Source of the DNA: Christensenellaceae bacterium OttesenSCG-928-K19
GTDB taxonomy: Bacteria > Bacillota > Clostridia > Christensenellales > Christensenellaceae
Direction: 5' to 3'
DNA length: 64,000 bases
Assembly (NCBI GenBank): GCA_030266015.1
Contig: JAJDHD010000002.1
Span: 1-64,000, forward strand
This document shows positions 53,773-62,381 of the stretch, one piece after another. Numbering within the stretch: position 1 is the stretch's first letter; every line of letters starts with the position of its first letter. Below the pieces are notes generated by a model that ran no database searches, was not told the origin of the DNA, and worked only from the letters and a program-made list of their open reading frames with translations. The position numbers were made by a program, and so were the translations under genes.

Positions 53773-56277
53773 ATGGACGTTGAAAAAATTGTAGCAAAAT
53801 TGACAGTAGAAGAAAAGGCAAGATTGTGCTCTGGAAAAAGCTTTTGGCGGTTAAAAAGACTGGACGAGTTTGGCGTGCCATCCATTATGATGACGGACGG
53901 GCCGCACGGCGTGCGAAAGCAGCAGGGCGAAGAGGACAACCTGGGCATTCATGAGAGCGTGCCCGCTACCTGTTTTCCTTGTGCTTGCGCCACGGCGTGC
54001 AGCTTTGATCCCGGCTTGCTTGAGGAAATCGGAATCGCTTTGGGCGAGGAATGCAGGCAGGAAGAAATCTCTGTGCTGCTGGGGCCGGGTGCGAATATTA
54101 AGCGTTCCCCGCTTTGTGGCAGAAACTTTGAATATTTTAGTGAAGATCCTTTTTTGAGCGGAAGGCTTGCCGCTGCCATGATCAAAGGCATACAGAGCCA
54201 GGGTGTGGGTGCTTCGCTCAAGCATTTTGCGGCAAACAATCAGGAAAAGTGGCGTATGACCAGCAATTCGGTGGTGGATATGCGCGCGTTGCGCGAGATT
54301 TACCTTGCCGGGTTTGAATACGCGGTGAAGGAGTCACAGCCGTGGACGGTTATGTGCTCTTATAACTTGTTAAATGGTGTGTATGCGAGCGAGGATGCAT
54401 GGTTGCTGTGCAATGTGCTGCGCCATGAATGGGGATTTCTGGGGCTTGTTGTTTCTGACTGGGGAGCCACAGACAACCGCGTGGAAGGTGTGCGCGCGGG
54501 CATGGATTTGGAAATGCCGTATTCGGGCGGTTTCAATGACCGCAAAGTATGGGAAGCGGCGGAAACGGGTGCGCTTAATATGGCGGATCTTGACCACAAT
54601 GCCACGCGCGTGCTGGAGCTTATTGACAAAGCGGCGGCGCAGCCGAAAGGGAATTACCGCTATGATGTGGACGCACACCATCATCTTGCTCGCCGGGCGG
54701 CGGCACAGTCGTGCGTGTTGCTCAAAAACGAGGGAGGAATACTGCCGCTGAAAGAGGGCAAGAGTGTGGCGGTGATTGGCGCGTTTGCAAAGCTGCCGAG
54801 ATACCAGGGCGCGGGCAGCAGCAAGATCAATCCGACGAGGCTGGACAACGCGCACCTTGCTTTTCTGGATGAATATGTCGATGTTGCGTACGCGCAGGGA
54901 TATCAGTTGTATACGGAAGAGGGTATGGAGAAGCAAGAGGAAGAGCGGATTGCCAATGAGCTGGTGGAGGAAGCATGCGTGGTGGCGCGGCAAAAAGATG
55001 TTGCGGTTATCTTTGCCGGGCTGCCGGACGCATACGAAAGCGAAGGATATGACAGGGCCAGCATGGATATGCCAGTCAGCCATGTCAGGCTGATAGAGGA
55101 AGTGGCAAAGGCGAACCCAAACACGGTTGTTGTGTTGCAATTGGGCGCGCCTGTGCTGTTGCCGTGGAGGGATAGTGTGAAGGGGATTGTCGCGGCGTAC
55201 CTGTCCGGGCAGGCAGGGGGCAGTGCGTGCGTGGATGTGCTGTTGGGCAAGGTGTGCCCGGGTGGAAAGCTGGCGGAAAGCTGGCCGGACGCCGTGGAGG
55301 ACGTGCCCTGTCATGGCTATTATCCCGGTACAAGCAAAAAAGCGGAATATAGGGAAAGTATCTTTGTGGGCTACCGTTATTACGATAAGGCAAAGGTGCC
55401 GGTGGCCTATCCATTTGGGCATGGGCTTTCCTATACATCGTTTACCTATTCCGGACTCGCGGCAAGCACGGGGTATTTGGAGCGAGGGCAAAGTATGCAG
55501 GTGTCTGTATCTGTGGCGAATACGGGTGGGGTGGCCGGTGCGGAGGTTGTGCAGCTTTATGTGGGTAAAGAAGACTCCGTATTGATGCGCCCGGTGAAGG
55601 AGCTGAAGGGCTTCCAGAAAGTGTGGTTGCAGCCGGGTGAGTCACAGATTGTTGTATTCACACTAGACGTACGCTGCTTTTCTTATTACAATGCGGTAGC
55701 AGACGGCTGGGCTGTGGAAGAGGGGGCATATCAAATCATGGTGGGCTCTTCCAGTGCGGATATCAGGCTGGAGCGCAAAATAAAAGTGGAGGGCGATGGG
55801 CGGGAGACTTTGCTCGGCAGCTTGCGGCAGGACGCACCGGAGTATTTTGAAGAGTTGGCAGGAAAACGTTTTTCCGTAAGCAGAAAATCCTTCGAAGCGC
55901 TGTATGGCAGACGAGTGCCGGAGGATGTTGACCCCACCCAAAGGCCGTTCACGCCCAATAGTACAATTAACGATGTTAAGGATACGTTTGTTGGTAAGAT
56001 TATTTACAATGTTATTCGGCAGCATTCCCATAAAATCATAGAAAAAAACAGTGATCACATCCAGAATATGATGGAGAGCATGATGTTTGACGTGCCTATC
56101 CGTACACTCAGCTTATACAGCCAGGGTGCGCTGTCGCCCATGCAGGTGGAAGGCATTGTAAAGATGCTCAACGGTAGCTTCTTTAGGGGGCTGTGGGCGG
56201 TTGTTACTGGAATAAGCAAGGAAACAGTTTATTTTGTGCGCAAGCATTTGGCGCCTCCCAGGATTGGGGCAGATTGA
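53773..56277 (+). CDS. GH3 beta-glucosidase-type glycoside hydrolase
   Basis: An 834-residue intracellular enzyme with no signal peptide. The (beta/alpha)8 domain (about 1-300) has MTDGPHGVR, GPGANIKRSPLCGRNFEYFSEDP, KHFAANNQE and the nucleophile Asp229 in VVSDWGA. The second alpha/beta domain (about 310-520, KHFxx then GLPDAYESEGYDR) supplies the acid/base, and a fibronectin III-like domain follows (to ~690). About 140 further residues form a predicted helical tail not needed for catalysis in shorter homologues. It releases terminal beta-linked sugars from short glycosides. It precedes lacI and the ABC operon and is a natural partner for them. Confidence 0.93.
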   Translation: MDVEKIVAKLTVEEKARLCSGKSFWRLKRLDEFGVPSIMMTDGPHGVRKQQGEEDNLGIHESVPATCFPCACATACSFDPGLLEEIGIALGEECRQEEISVLLGPGANIKRSPLCGRNFEYFSEDPFLSGRLAAAMIKGIQSQGVGASLKHFAANNQEKWRMTSNSVVDMRALREIYLAGFEYAVKESQPWTVMCSYNLLNGVYASEDAWLLCNVLRHEWGFLGLVVSDWGATDNRVEGVRAGMDLEMPYSGGFNDRKVWEAAETGALNMADLDHNATRVLELIDKAAAQPKGNYRYDVDAHHHLARRAAAQSCVLLKNEGGILPLKEGKSVAVIGAFAKLPRYQGAGSSKINPTRLDNAHLAFLDEYVDVAYAQGYQLYTEEGMEKQEEERIANELVEEACVVARQKDVAVIFAGLPDAYESEGYDRASMDMPVSHVRLIEEVAKANPNTVVVLQLGAPVLLPWRDSVKGIVAAYLSGQAGGSACVDVLLGKVCPGGKLAESWPDAVEDVPCHGYYPGTSKKAEYRESIFVGYRYYDKAKVPVAYPFGHGLSYTSFTYSGLAASTGYLERGQSMQVSVSVANTGGVAGAEVVQLYVGKEDSVLMRPVKELKGFQKVWLQPGESQIVVFTLDVRCFSYYNAVADGWAVEEGAYQIMVGSSSADIRLERKIKVEGDGRETLLGSLRQDAPEYFEELAGKRFSVSRKSFEALYGRRVPEDVDPTQRPFTPNSTINDVKDTFVGKIIYNVIRQHSHKIIEKNSDHIQNMMESMMFDVPIRTLSLYSQGALSPMQVEGIVKMLNGSFFRGLWAVVTGISKETVYFVRKHLAPPRIGAD

Positions 56278-56307
56278 TTTGTAAGGCGGGGTATAAGGCC
56301 TGCACCC

Positions 56308-56336
56308 TTGCAATAAAATTGATTTTATGTTACATT
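56308..56336 (+). promoter_or_regulatory. promoter of the lacI-family gene
   Basis: TTGCAA (56308-56313), 17 bases, TACATT (56331-56336). The next gene starts 42 bases after the -10. Confidence 0.65.
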
Positions 56337-56339
56337 CGG

Positions 56340-56351
56340 TATATCGTTAAA
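56340..56351 (+). promoter_or_regulatory. probable autoregulatory operator
   Basis: A 12-base element matching the TTTAACGTTAAA palindrome of the downstream operon at 10 of 12 positions, placed immediately after the -10 of the lacI promoter, at the predicted start of transcription. Binding here would repress lacI. Confidence 0.5.
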
Positions 56352-56377
56352 CTAAATTTTGGCGGAAGGGATGCGTA

Positions 56378-57394
56378 ATGGATAAAACCACTGGAAAAAC
56401 AGATAAGCCGGCAACGTTGAAGGATGTCGCGAAGGAAGCAGGCGTATCGATGATGGCTGTTTCCAAAGTACTGAACAAAAAAGGCGGTATTTCCAAGGAA
56501 ACGTCAGAGCGGATATTAAAGGCTGCCAAAAAATTGAAATATAACGCTAACAGCATTGCGCGTAGTTTGCGGGTTTCTAAAACATATACGCTGGGCGTGG
56601 TCGCGTCGGACAGCGCTGATGTTGTGCTTACCCGCGTGCTGCGCGGCATACAGGACACCGCGGCGGAAGCGGAATACAGTGTGTTTATTTCCAATTCAAA
56701 CCAGGATGAAAAGCTAGAGCGTAAGGCGGTAGAAACGCTTCTGCGAAAGCGGATTGATGGAATGATCCTTGTTGCTCCACTTTTGACTGGTGCGTCCAAT
56801 ATGCAGTATATTAAGGAATTTGGAATGCCGTTGGTGGTGTTGATGAGAAAAGCCGGCATGGTGGGTGTGGATTCTGTGGTGAATGACAATATCCGTGGCG
56901 GGTTTGAAATTGTGGACTACCTGCTGAATAAAGGGAATGAAAAAATTGCGTTTGTCGGGCTGAAATCGCAGAGTGGTATGGAGAGGGAACAGGGATACCG
57001 GGATGCGCTTGCGAGGCATGGAATGTGCCTGGATGATGACAAAATATTGCGGTGTGGCCCGCAAATCGAAGAAGGATACCAAAATATGAAGACGCTGATG
57101 AGTCGTGGAATGGGCTTTGACGCGGTGTGCTGCGGCTGTGATATGATTGCGGTCGGGGTAATGAAAGCACTCAAAGAACGTGGTGTCAGGATTCCGGAGG
57201 ATGTGCGTGTGACGGGCTATGATGATATTGAGTTGGCAGACTATTTGAGCGTGCCGCTTACCACAATGAGCCAGCCTAAATACGAAATAGGCAAGGAAGG
57301 TGTGCGCATGCTTCTGGAGCGGATTGACGAGCCGGACGGTATGCCTAAGCAAATCATTTTGCAAAGTCGGTTGGTGATACGGGAATCAGCATAA
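56378..57394 (+). CDS. LacI/GalR-family transcriptional regulator
   Basis: A 338-residue repressor. The N-terminal helix-turn-helix is ATLKDVAKEAGVSMMAVSKVLN (about residues 12-33) with the hinge helix NANSIARSLRVSKT. The core (about 62-335) is a periplasmic-binding-protein fold typical of sugar ligands. It stands between the glycosidase gene and the ABC operon, and palindromes of the LacI type occur at both promoters, so it likely controls the operon and itself in response to an imported sugar or its metabolite. GGAAGGG lies before the ATG. Confidence 0.93.
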   Translation: MDKTTGKTDKPATLKDVAKEAGVSMMAVSKVLNKKGGISKETSERILKAAKKLKYNANSIARSLRVSKTYTLGVVASDSADVVLTRVLRGIQDTAAEAEYSVFISNSNQDEKLERKAVETLLRKRIDGMILVAPLLTGASNMQYIKEFGMPLVVLMRKAGMVGVDSVVNDNIRGGFEIVDYLLNKGNEKIAFVGLKSQSGMEREQGYRDALARHGMCLDDDKILRCGPQIEEGYQNMKTLMSRGMGFDAVCCGCDMIAVGVMKALKERGVRIPEDVRVTGYDDIELADYLSVPLTTMSQPKYEIGKEGVRMLLERIDEPDGMPKQIILQSRLVIRESA

Positions 57395-57581
57395 TGCTAA
57401 CTAAGCACCAATTAGTTGTGCGCAGCACGTGTGCGGAGACCAGAGGCTTCTCTATGGAAATACTGGTTTCTTTGAGAGGGCGAGTGGCGTTTTGAGTGAG
57501 AATAGCATAAAAAAAGGCGGTTTCACGCTTGGTCAGTCAGAATTCTTTTGAAAAACTTTGGTAGAAAAATATAAAAAAATG

Positions 57582-57610
57582 TTGACAAACAGAATTGCCG
57601 GGTGTATTAT
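57582..57610 (+). promoter_or_regulatory. strong promoter of the ABC transporter operon
   Basis: TTGACA (57582-57587), a 17-base spacer and TATTAT (57605-57610), near consensus. Transcription would start near 57617, leaving a leader of about 225 bases that contains four operator copies. Confidence 0.85.
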
Positions 57611-57627
57611 CTAGTTAGTTGTTTTAA

Positions 57628-57639
57628 TGTAACGTTATG
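57628..57639 (+). promoter_or_regulatory. LacI-type operator A
   Basis: TGTAACGTTATG, centred on AACGTT, about 11 bases after the predicted start of transcription and directly followed by operator B. Confidence 0.75.
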
Positions 57640-57651
57640 TTTAACGTTAAA
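57640..57651 (+). promoter_or_regulatory. LacI-type operator B
   Basis: TTTAACGTTAAA, a perfect 12-base palindrome whose centre is 12 bases from that of operator A. Confidence 0.8.
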
Positions 57652-57710
57652 CCCAACAGATGTGATAAAAAAATAAATAGTAAGTGTTGAAAAATTCTCT
57701 TTTGTCCTAG

Positions 57711-57722
57711 TGTAACGTTAAA
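57711..57722 (+). promoter_or_regulatory. LacI-type operator C
   Basis: TGTAACGTTAAA, 71 bases (centre to centre) after operator B. Its position inside the leader suggests looping or roadblock repression. Confidence 0.7.
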
Positions 57723-57773
57723 TCAAAAAATGCTTTTAAAAAGATACGGCATAGTATTGTGTATTCGTTGAAG

Positions 57774-57785
57774 TTTAACGTTACA
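57774..57785 (+). promoter_or_regulatory. LacI-type operator D
   Basis: TTTAACGTTACA, 63 bases (centre to centre) after operator C and about 56 bases before the first start codon. Confidence 0.7.
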
Positions 57786-57840
57786 CACGCGCTGCTGAGA
57801 CACACCAATAACCTAAATTATTCGAAGGGGGAGAACCCAG

Positions 57841-59331
57841 ATGCCAGAAATCGTTCTGAAGTTGGAAAAAATCTGCAAAAGCTATTTGGGAAATATGGTA
57901 TTGAAAGATATCAACCTTGAGCTGCAAAAGGGGAAGATCCGTGCATTGCTTGGGCAAAATGGCGCGGGCAAGTCCACAATGATGAAGATTGTGTCCGGTT
58001 CTGAGACCGCCGACAGTGGCAAAATTATTTTGAATGGAAAAGAGCTGAAAAAGCTGACGCCCATGGAAGCGAACAAGGAGGGGATTGGTATCGTGCATCA
58101 GGAATTTGCACAATGCCTGGACCTCACTGTGGCGCAGAATATTTTTTTGGGAAAAGAGCCGCTGACTGGTGCCAAAATGGTGGATCGTAAGAAAATCAAC
58201 GAAATGGCGAAGGAACTGCTGCTTGAGCTGAAAATAGACCTGGATCCGGAGGCGACCCTTCGCAATCTCACTGTGGCGCAGCAGCAAATGGTGGAGATTG
58301 CAAAAGGTGTGCAGTCAAATCCTTCTATATTGATATTGGATGAACCAACGGCGGCCCTGACACTGCAAGAGGTGCAAAACCTGTTTGAGTTTTTGCGGCA
58401 TTTGAAGGCGCGTGGTGTATCCATCATCTATATTACGCACCGATTGCAAGAGATTGAGCAAATTGTGGACGAGGTAACGGTGCTGCGTGATGGCAGCCTG
58501 ATTGGCACCAAAAACATTGAGGATACCTCAATGGAAGAAATTATAAGCATGATGGTAGGTAAATCCAGCAGTGAGCAGTTTCCCAAGCGTGAGCAACGCG
58601 ATTTTGGGGAAGAGGTGCTGCATGTAGAGAATGTGGGGTTAGATGATCGCCTTACCAATGTGGATATTAGTATAAAGCAAGGGGAAATCGTGGGCCTTGC
58701 GGGGCTTGCGGGCTGTGGGCAAAAAGAACTTGCCGAGGTGCTTTACGGTATCAGGAAGCCCACCAGCGGCACGATCACCTTTGCTGGTAAAAAACTGGAG
58801 GCAAATGTCCGGCGTGCGGTGGAAAATGGCATGGGCTATATATCGGAAAGTCGCAAGAAAGACGGACTGTTCCTGATGCACAGTATCAAAAACAACTCTT
58901 CGATTGCTGATTTAAAACAGTTTGAGAGGGGTGGGCTGATTTCACAGCGTAGGGAGCGAAGGTCTGTTAAAGAAGTGGTGGACAGCATTCGACTGAAATA
59001 CACGTCGCTTGACATGGAAGCGCAATACCTTTCCGGCGGCAACCAGCAAAAGGTTGTAATTGCCAAATGGCTGTGTAAGCAATCGCAGCTGCTAATCATC
59101 AACGAGCCAACACGGGGCATCGATGTCGGCGCAAAATTTGATATCTACAGTCTGATACACGACCTTGCACGGCAGGGGGTGGCAATTCTGGTGATTAGTT
59201 CGGATTTCAATGAGCTGCTGGGGATTTGCGATAGGCTGTATGTGATACGAGACGGCAGGATTACGGCAGAAATGAACAACGATGAAATTACGGAAGAAAT
59301 GCTGATGTTGACGGCTACGCGGGAAGCCTGA
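57841..59331 (+). CDS. sugar ABC transporter ATPase (RbsA/MglA class)
   Basis: A 496-residue double ATPase. Domain 1 has Walker A GQNGAGKST (about 39-47), a degenerate signature LTVAQQQMVEIAKG, Walker B ILILDEPTAALT. Domain 2 has a degenerate Walker A GLAGCGQKE (the usual form in this class), signature LSGGNQQKVVIAKWL and INEPTRGIDVGAK. Tandem NBDs with one permease are typical of ribose/galactose/autoinducer-type importers. GGGGGAGA precedes the ATG. First gene after the operator-rich leader. Confidence 0.95.
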   Translation: MPEIVLKLEKICKSYLGNMVLKDINLELQKGKIRALLGQNGAGKSTMMKIVSGSETADSGKIILNGKELKKLTPMEANKEGIGIVHQEFAQCLDLTVAQNIFLGKEPLTGAKMVDRKKINEMAKELLLELKIDLDPEATLRNLTVAQQQMVEIAKGVQSNPSILILDEPTAALTLQEVQNLFEFLRHLKARGVSIIYITHRLQEIEQIVDEVTVLRDGSLIGTKNIEDTSMEEIISMMVGKSSSEQFPKREQRDFGEEVLHVENVGLDDRLTNVDISIKQGEIVGLAGLAGCGQKELAEVLYGIRKPTSGTITFAGKKLEANVRRAVENGMGYISESRKKDGLFLMHSIKNNSSIADLKQFERGGLISQRRERRSVKEVVDSIRLKYTSLDMEAQYLSGGNQQKVVIAKWLCKQSQLLIINEPTRGIDVGAKFDIYSLIHDLARQGVAILVISSDFNELLGICDRLYVIRDGRITAEMNNDEITEEMLMLTATREA

Positions 59332-59353
59332 ACGGAATTGGAGGGTAAAGAAG

Positions 59354-60343
59354 ATGGGAAATAATCAAACGACTCTGGCACAAAATTTTAAAAAAGCGAT
59401 GGGCGGCAAATCCATTTACATTATTGCCATCATATTCTGTGTGGTGCTGGCCTTTGCGACGCCGCTTTTTGCCACACAGCAAAATATCATTAATATTATG
59501 CTTCAAATGACAATCGTAGGTATAGCCGCGTTGGGGCAAACATATGTTATCATTACGGGCGGCATCGATTTGTCGGTGGGTGCCATGATCACATTTGCGG
59601 GCTGTGTTTCGATAGACCTGCTGTTGCGTTATGGCATGTGGGTTGCGATAGTGGGAACATTGGCGTTGGGCATCCTCTTTGGCTTTATCAATGGGTTTAT
59701 TGTGGCAAAGGCGAGGATAGAGCCGTTTATTACCACAATGGCAATGTCCATGATTATAAAGAGTATCATGCTTGTTTATACAGATGGGTATCCAAGATAT
59801 GTAAGGGAGGGAGTTACAGAGGCGAACCCGAATTTTGGCGATGACTTCCTCCAGATCGGTGGCGGCAAGGTGTTTGGCGGTTTGCCTGTTCCCTTCCTGA
59901 TTTTGGTGATTGCGGCAGTGGTTTTGGGCATATTGCTTTCTAAAACACGTTTTGGGCGGTATGTCTATGCGGTGGGCGGAAACAAAGAAACGGCACGCCT
60001 TTCCGGTATTAATGTGCCATGGACGCAAATACGTGTGTATATCATTTGCGGGCTTACGGCTGCGCTTGCGGGTGTGGTGTACGCAGCAAGGATTGGCACA
60101 GCGCAAACGACAATGGGCGATGGATATGAACTGAAGGCGGTTGCGTCGGTCGCAATCGGCGGCACACCCCTTGCGGGCGGCCGTGGGAGTATAGATAAAA
60201 CAATTGTAGGCGCGCTTATTTATACCGTTATTGCAAACGGCCTCAACCTGCTCGGGGTGTCCTCGTATTACCAGGATCTTGCAACGGGAATCATCATACT
60301 GGTGGCGGTGATTATAAACGAGCGCAGCCTGCGCAAACAATGA
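59354..60343 (+). CDS. sugar ABC transporter permease (RbsC class)
   Basis: A 329-residue integral membrane permease with about eight to ten helices, the GGIDLSVGAMITFAG motif of the BPD_transp_2 family near residue 75, and the AVGGNKETARLSGINV loop that contacts the ATPase. It starts 22 bases after the ATPase gene with GGAGGG before the ATG, so the two are co-transcribed. Confidence 0.94.
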   Translation: MGNNQTTLAQNFKKAMGGKSIYIIAIIFCVVLAFATPLFATQQNIINIMLQMTIVGIAALGQTYVIITGGIDLSVGAMITFAGCVSIDLLLRYGMWVAIVGTLALGILFGFINGFIVAKARIEPFITTMAMSMIIKSIMLVYTDGYPRYVREGVTEANPNFGDDFLQIGGGKVFGGLPVPFLILVIAAVVLGILLSKTRFGRYVYAVGGNKETARLSGINVPWTQIRVYIICGLTAALAGVVYAARIGTAQTTMGDGYELKAVASVAIGGTPLAGGRGSIDKTIVGALIYTVIANGLNLLGVSSYYQDLATGIIILVAVIINERSLRKQ

Positions 60344-60403
60344 TAAGAATATAATTTGCTTGGAAAAAGCAAAAACATAGAAAGGAATTTTGGGAGGTAG
60401 AAC

Positions 60404-61498
60404 ATGAAAAAAACGATTATTTTGGTACTGGCTGTAGTGATGTGTGTGGGTCTTGCCCTTGCGGGCTGCGCCCCGGCCAACGAGCCTGCCGCAGAAGAGC
60501 CTGCTGCAGAAGAGCCTGCGGCGGAAGAACCTGCTGCAGAAGAGCCTGCGGCAGAGGAGCCTGCAGCTGAAGAGAGCGCGGCTGATGAACCTGCGGCAGG
60601 TGGCGGTGGCTACAAGCTGGGCGTTGTTAATGTAAACGCGGTATATCCGTATTACCAGGCAACACTCAGCGGCATGGAAGAGCAGGCGGCCAAGGAAAAT
60701 GTAGAGCTTATCATTCTCGATTCACAGGGTGACGTGGGCACGCAGATGTCCAATGTGGAAAATCTGATACTGCAAGAAGTAGACTTGATTCTGTTGATCA
60801 ATGTTGGAGAAACAGATGGTGGACAGTGCGTGGAAACAGCAAATGCGGCAGGTATTCCCATATTCGCGCTCAGCCGTGAGTGCAAAGGCTCACAGGAGCC
60901 CACAGCCTCCATTGTGACAGACTACACGGTTGCGGATGGTTTTGCATATGATATGGCAGAGCAGCTTGGCGGCGAAGGTAAAATTTGCGAGGTGCAGGGC
61001 GTGCTTGGCGTGTCAAATGTAACGTTGCGCCATGAGGCGTTGGAAAAAGTGCTGGCGGAAAATCCTGGTCTGGAGCTTCTTGATTCACAGCCGGGCGATT
61101 TTGACCCTGCTACGGCACAGGCGGTTGCGGCAGATATGATTTCCAAATATCCGGATATGGATGCGTTTTATGTGCATGATGACGACTCTTCTATGGGTGT
61201 AATCCAGGCGGTAAAAGACGCGGATAAACAGGACAGCATCAAGATATTCTCCACTGGCGGTGACCCGTCGGCAATGGCAGCAATCCAGGCAGGCGACCTT
61301 ACATCCACATGGGCAATCTTGACTGGCTGGGAAGGCGCGCAGAGCGTACACTCCGCTGTGGCATACCTGGATGGCAAAGATATTACGAAATTTATCGTAA
61401 CACCGTCCCTGCGTGTAGACGCAAGCAATGTTGAAGATTATCCGGGAGACTATTGCTGGTATACAACTGAGTGGGAACAGTTCCCGCTGATCGATTAA
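60404..61498 (+). CDS. sugar-binding lipoprotein (RbsB class) with Glu/Pro/Ala repeat linker
   Basis: A 364-residue solute-binding lipoprotein. The lipobox is LALAGC (Cys at residue 22). Residues 27-66 form a linker of pentapeptide repeats of the type EPAAE. The binding domain begins at about residue 70 (KLGVVNVNAVYPYYQ) and is the Peripla_BP_4 type (IILDSQGDVGTQMSNVENLI; AFYVHDDDSSMGVIQAVKDA), for pyranose or furanose sugars. GGGAGG precedes the ATG. The long linker would hold the domain away from the membrane in the thick wall. Confidence 0.93.
   Translation: MKKTIILVLAVVMCVGLALAGCAPANEPAAEEPAAEEPAAEEPAAEEPAAEEPAAEESAADEPAAGGGGYKLGVVNVNAVYPYYQATLSGMEEQAAKENVELIILDSQGDVGTQMSNVENLILQEVDLILLINVGETDGGQCVETANAAGIPIFALSRECKGSQEPTASIVTDYTVADGFAYDMAEQLGGEGKICEVQGVLGVSNVTLRHEALEKVLAENPGLELLDSQPGDFDPATAQAVAADMISKYPDMDAFYVHDDDSSMGVIQAVKDADKQDSIKIFSTGGDPSAMAAIQAGDLTSTWAILTGWEGAQSVHSAVAYLDGKDITKFIVTPSLRVDASNVEDYPGDYCWYTTEWEQFPLID
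60482..60601 (+). repeat. 15-base tandem repeat coding EPAAE
   Basis: Six near-identical 15-base units (residues 27-56) followed by two degenerate ones (ESAAD, EPAAG). Third-base changes show that the units have begun to diverge. Repeats of this length can change in number by slippage without loss of frame. Confidence 0.8.
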
Positions 61499-61525
61499 TC
61501 AAACAAAGCGATAAGAGAGCTGATT

Positions 61526-61557
61526 GGGGCAGGCGCTAGATTATGCGTGCCTGCCCC
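61526..61557 (+). promoter_or_regulatory. intercistronic hairpin after the binding-protein gene
   Basis: An 11-bp stem with one G-U pair (61526-61536 with 61547-61557) and a 10-base loop, without a T-tract. Such hairpins downstream of binding-protein genes usually protect the upstream mRNA end and raise its product over the permease and downstream genes. Confidence 0.6.
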
Positions 61558-61612
61558 TCAAAAAAATCAAAACAAACATTGCGCGGCTTGTTGCGCGAAA
61601 GTGAGGTTCACC

Positions 61613-62362
61613 ATGATTATTGATATCCATACGCATGTTGGAGAATGCAGGGTCTATGATGAAGTGATCACAGAAGAAAATGTGTTGGGGCAAATGAATA
61701 AATACAATATCGATATATCGCTTGTCCAGCCGCTGTTTGGCACCATAGATATGGAAACGTTCCGTGCGAGCCATGACAGGATATATAAGATGATGAAGGA
61801 CAACCCGGGCAGGATTTATGGTATTGCCGCGGTCAACCCTCATATCAAGGTGGAGGATTACAAGGGCGAGGTCAGGCGGTGTGTGGAAGAACTTGGGTTT
61901 GTGGGCGTAAAGCTGCATACCAACGCGCATGCGTGTTCGCCTGATTCAAAGGATGGCGCCATGGTCTGTGAGACGGCGGCAGAACTGGATATTCCCATCA
62001 TTATACATACGGGGGCGGGTATTCCCACGTCGCTGCCCATCAATATTGTCCCCGCGGCACAGCGCTTTCCGGAGGTCAAGTTTATCGCATCGCACAGCGG
62101 CATGATCATTGGCTCGGGCGAAACGCTGCTTGCCATGAAATTATGTGACAATATTTACACGGATATTTCCTGGTCGGTGCCGCACCATATCGTTGGTTTT
62201 GTAGAAGAGGTTGGCTCGGGTCGCGTCATGTTCGCGTCGGACGAATATCTGAATGTTGGGCCGGAGCTGACAAATTTGAATGATATGCCTATCTCGGAAG
62301 AGGATAGGGAAAACATCTCATGGCGCACAGCGGCAAAGGTATTTAGCAAGCTACCGCTATAA
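61613..62362 (+). CDS. amidohydrolase-2 (ACMSD-type) metal-dependent hydrolase/decarboxylase
   Basis: A 249-residue TIM-barrel enzyme of the amidohydrolase superfamily, PF04909-like. The metal-binding set is visible: HTH at residues 6-8 (DIHTHVG), H in IIHTGAG, H in ASHSGM and D in FASDEY. Members hydrolyse lactones or amides or decarboxylate aromatic acids. The start at 61613 follows GTGAGG by 7 bases; an upstream in-frame ATG lacks a site. It is translated from the same operon as the transporter and lies 19 bases before the next gene, so it acts on the imported compound or a product of it. Confidence 0.88.
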   Translation: MIIDIHTHVGECRVYDEVITEENVLGQMNKYNIDISLVQPLFGTIDMETFRASHDRIYKMMKDNPGRIYGIAAVNPHIKVEDYKGEVRRCVEELGFVGVKLHTNAHACSPDSKDGAMVCETAAELDIPIIIHTGAGIPTSLPINIVPAAQRFPEVKFIASHSGMIIGSGETLLAMKLCDNIYTDISWSVPHHIVGFVEEVGSGRVMFASDEYLNVGPELTNLNDMPISEEDRENISWRTAAKVFSKLPL

Positions 62363-62381
62363 AGGCCAAAGGAGCTTTGTA

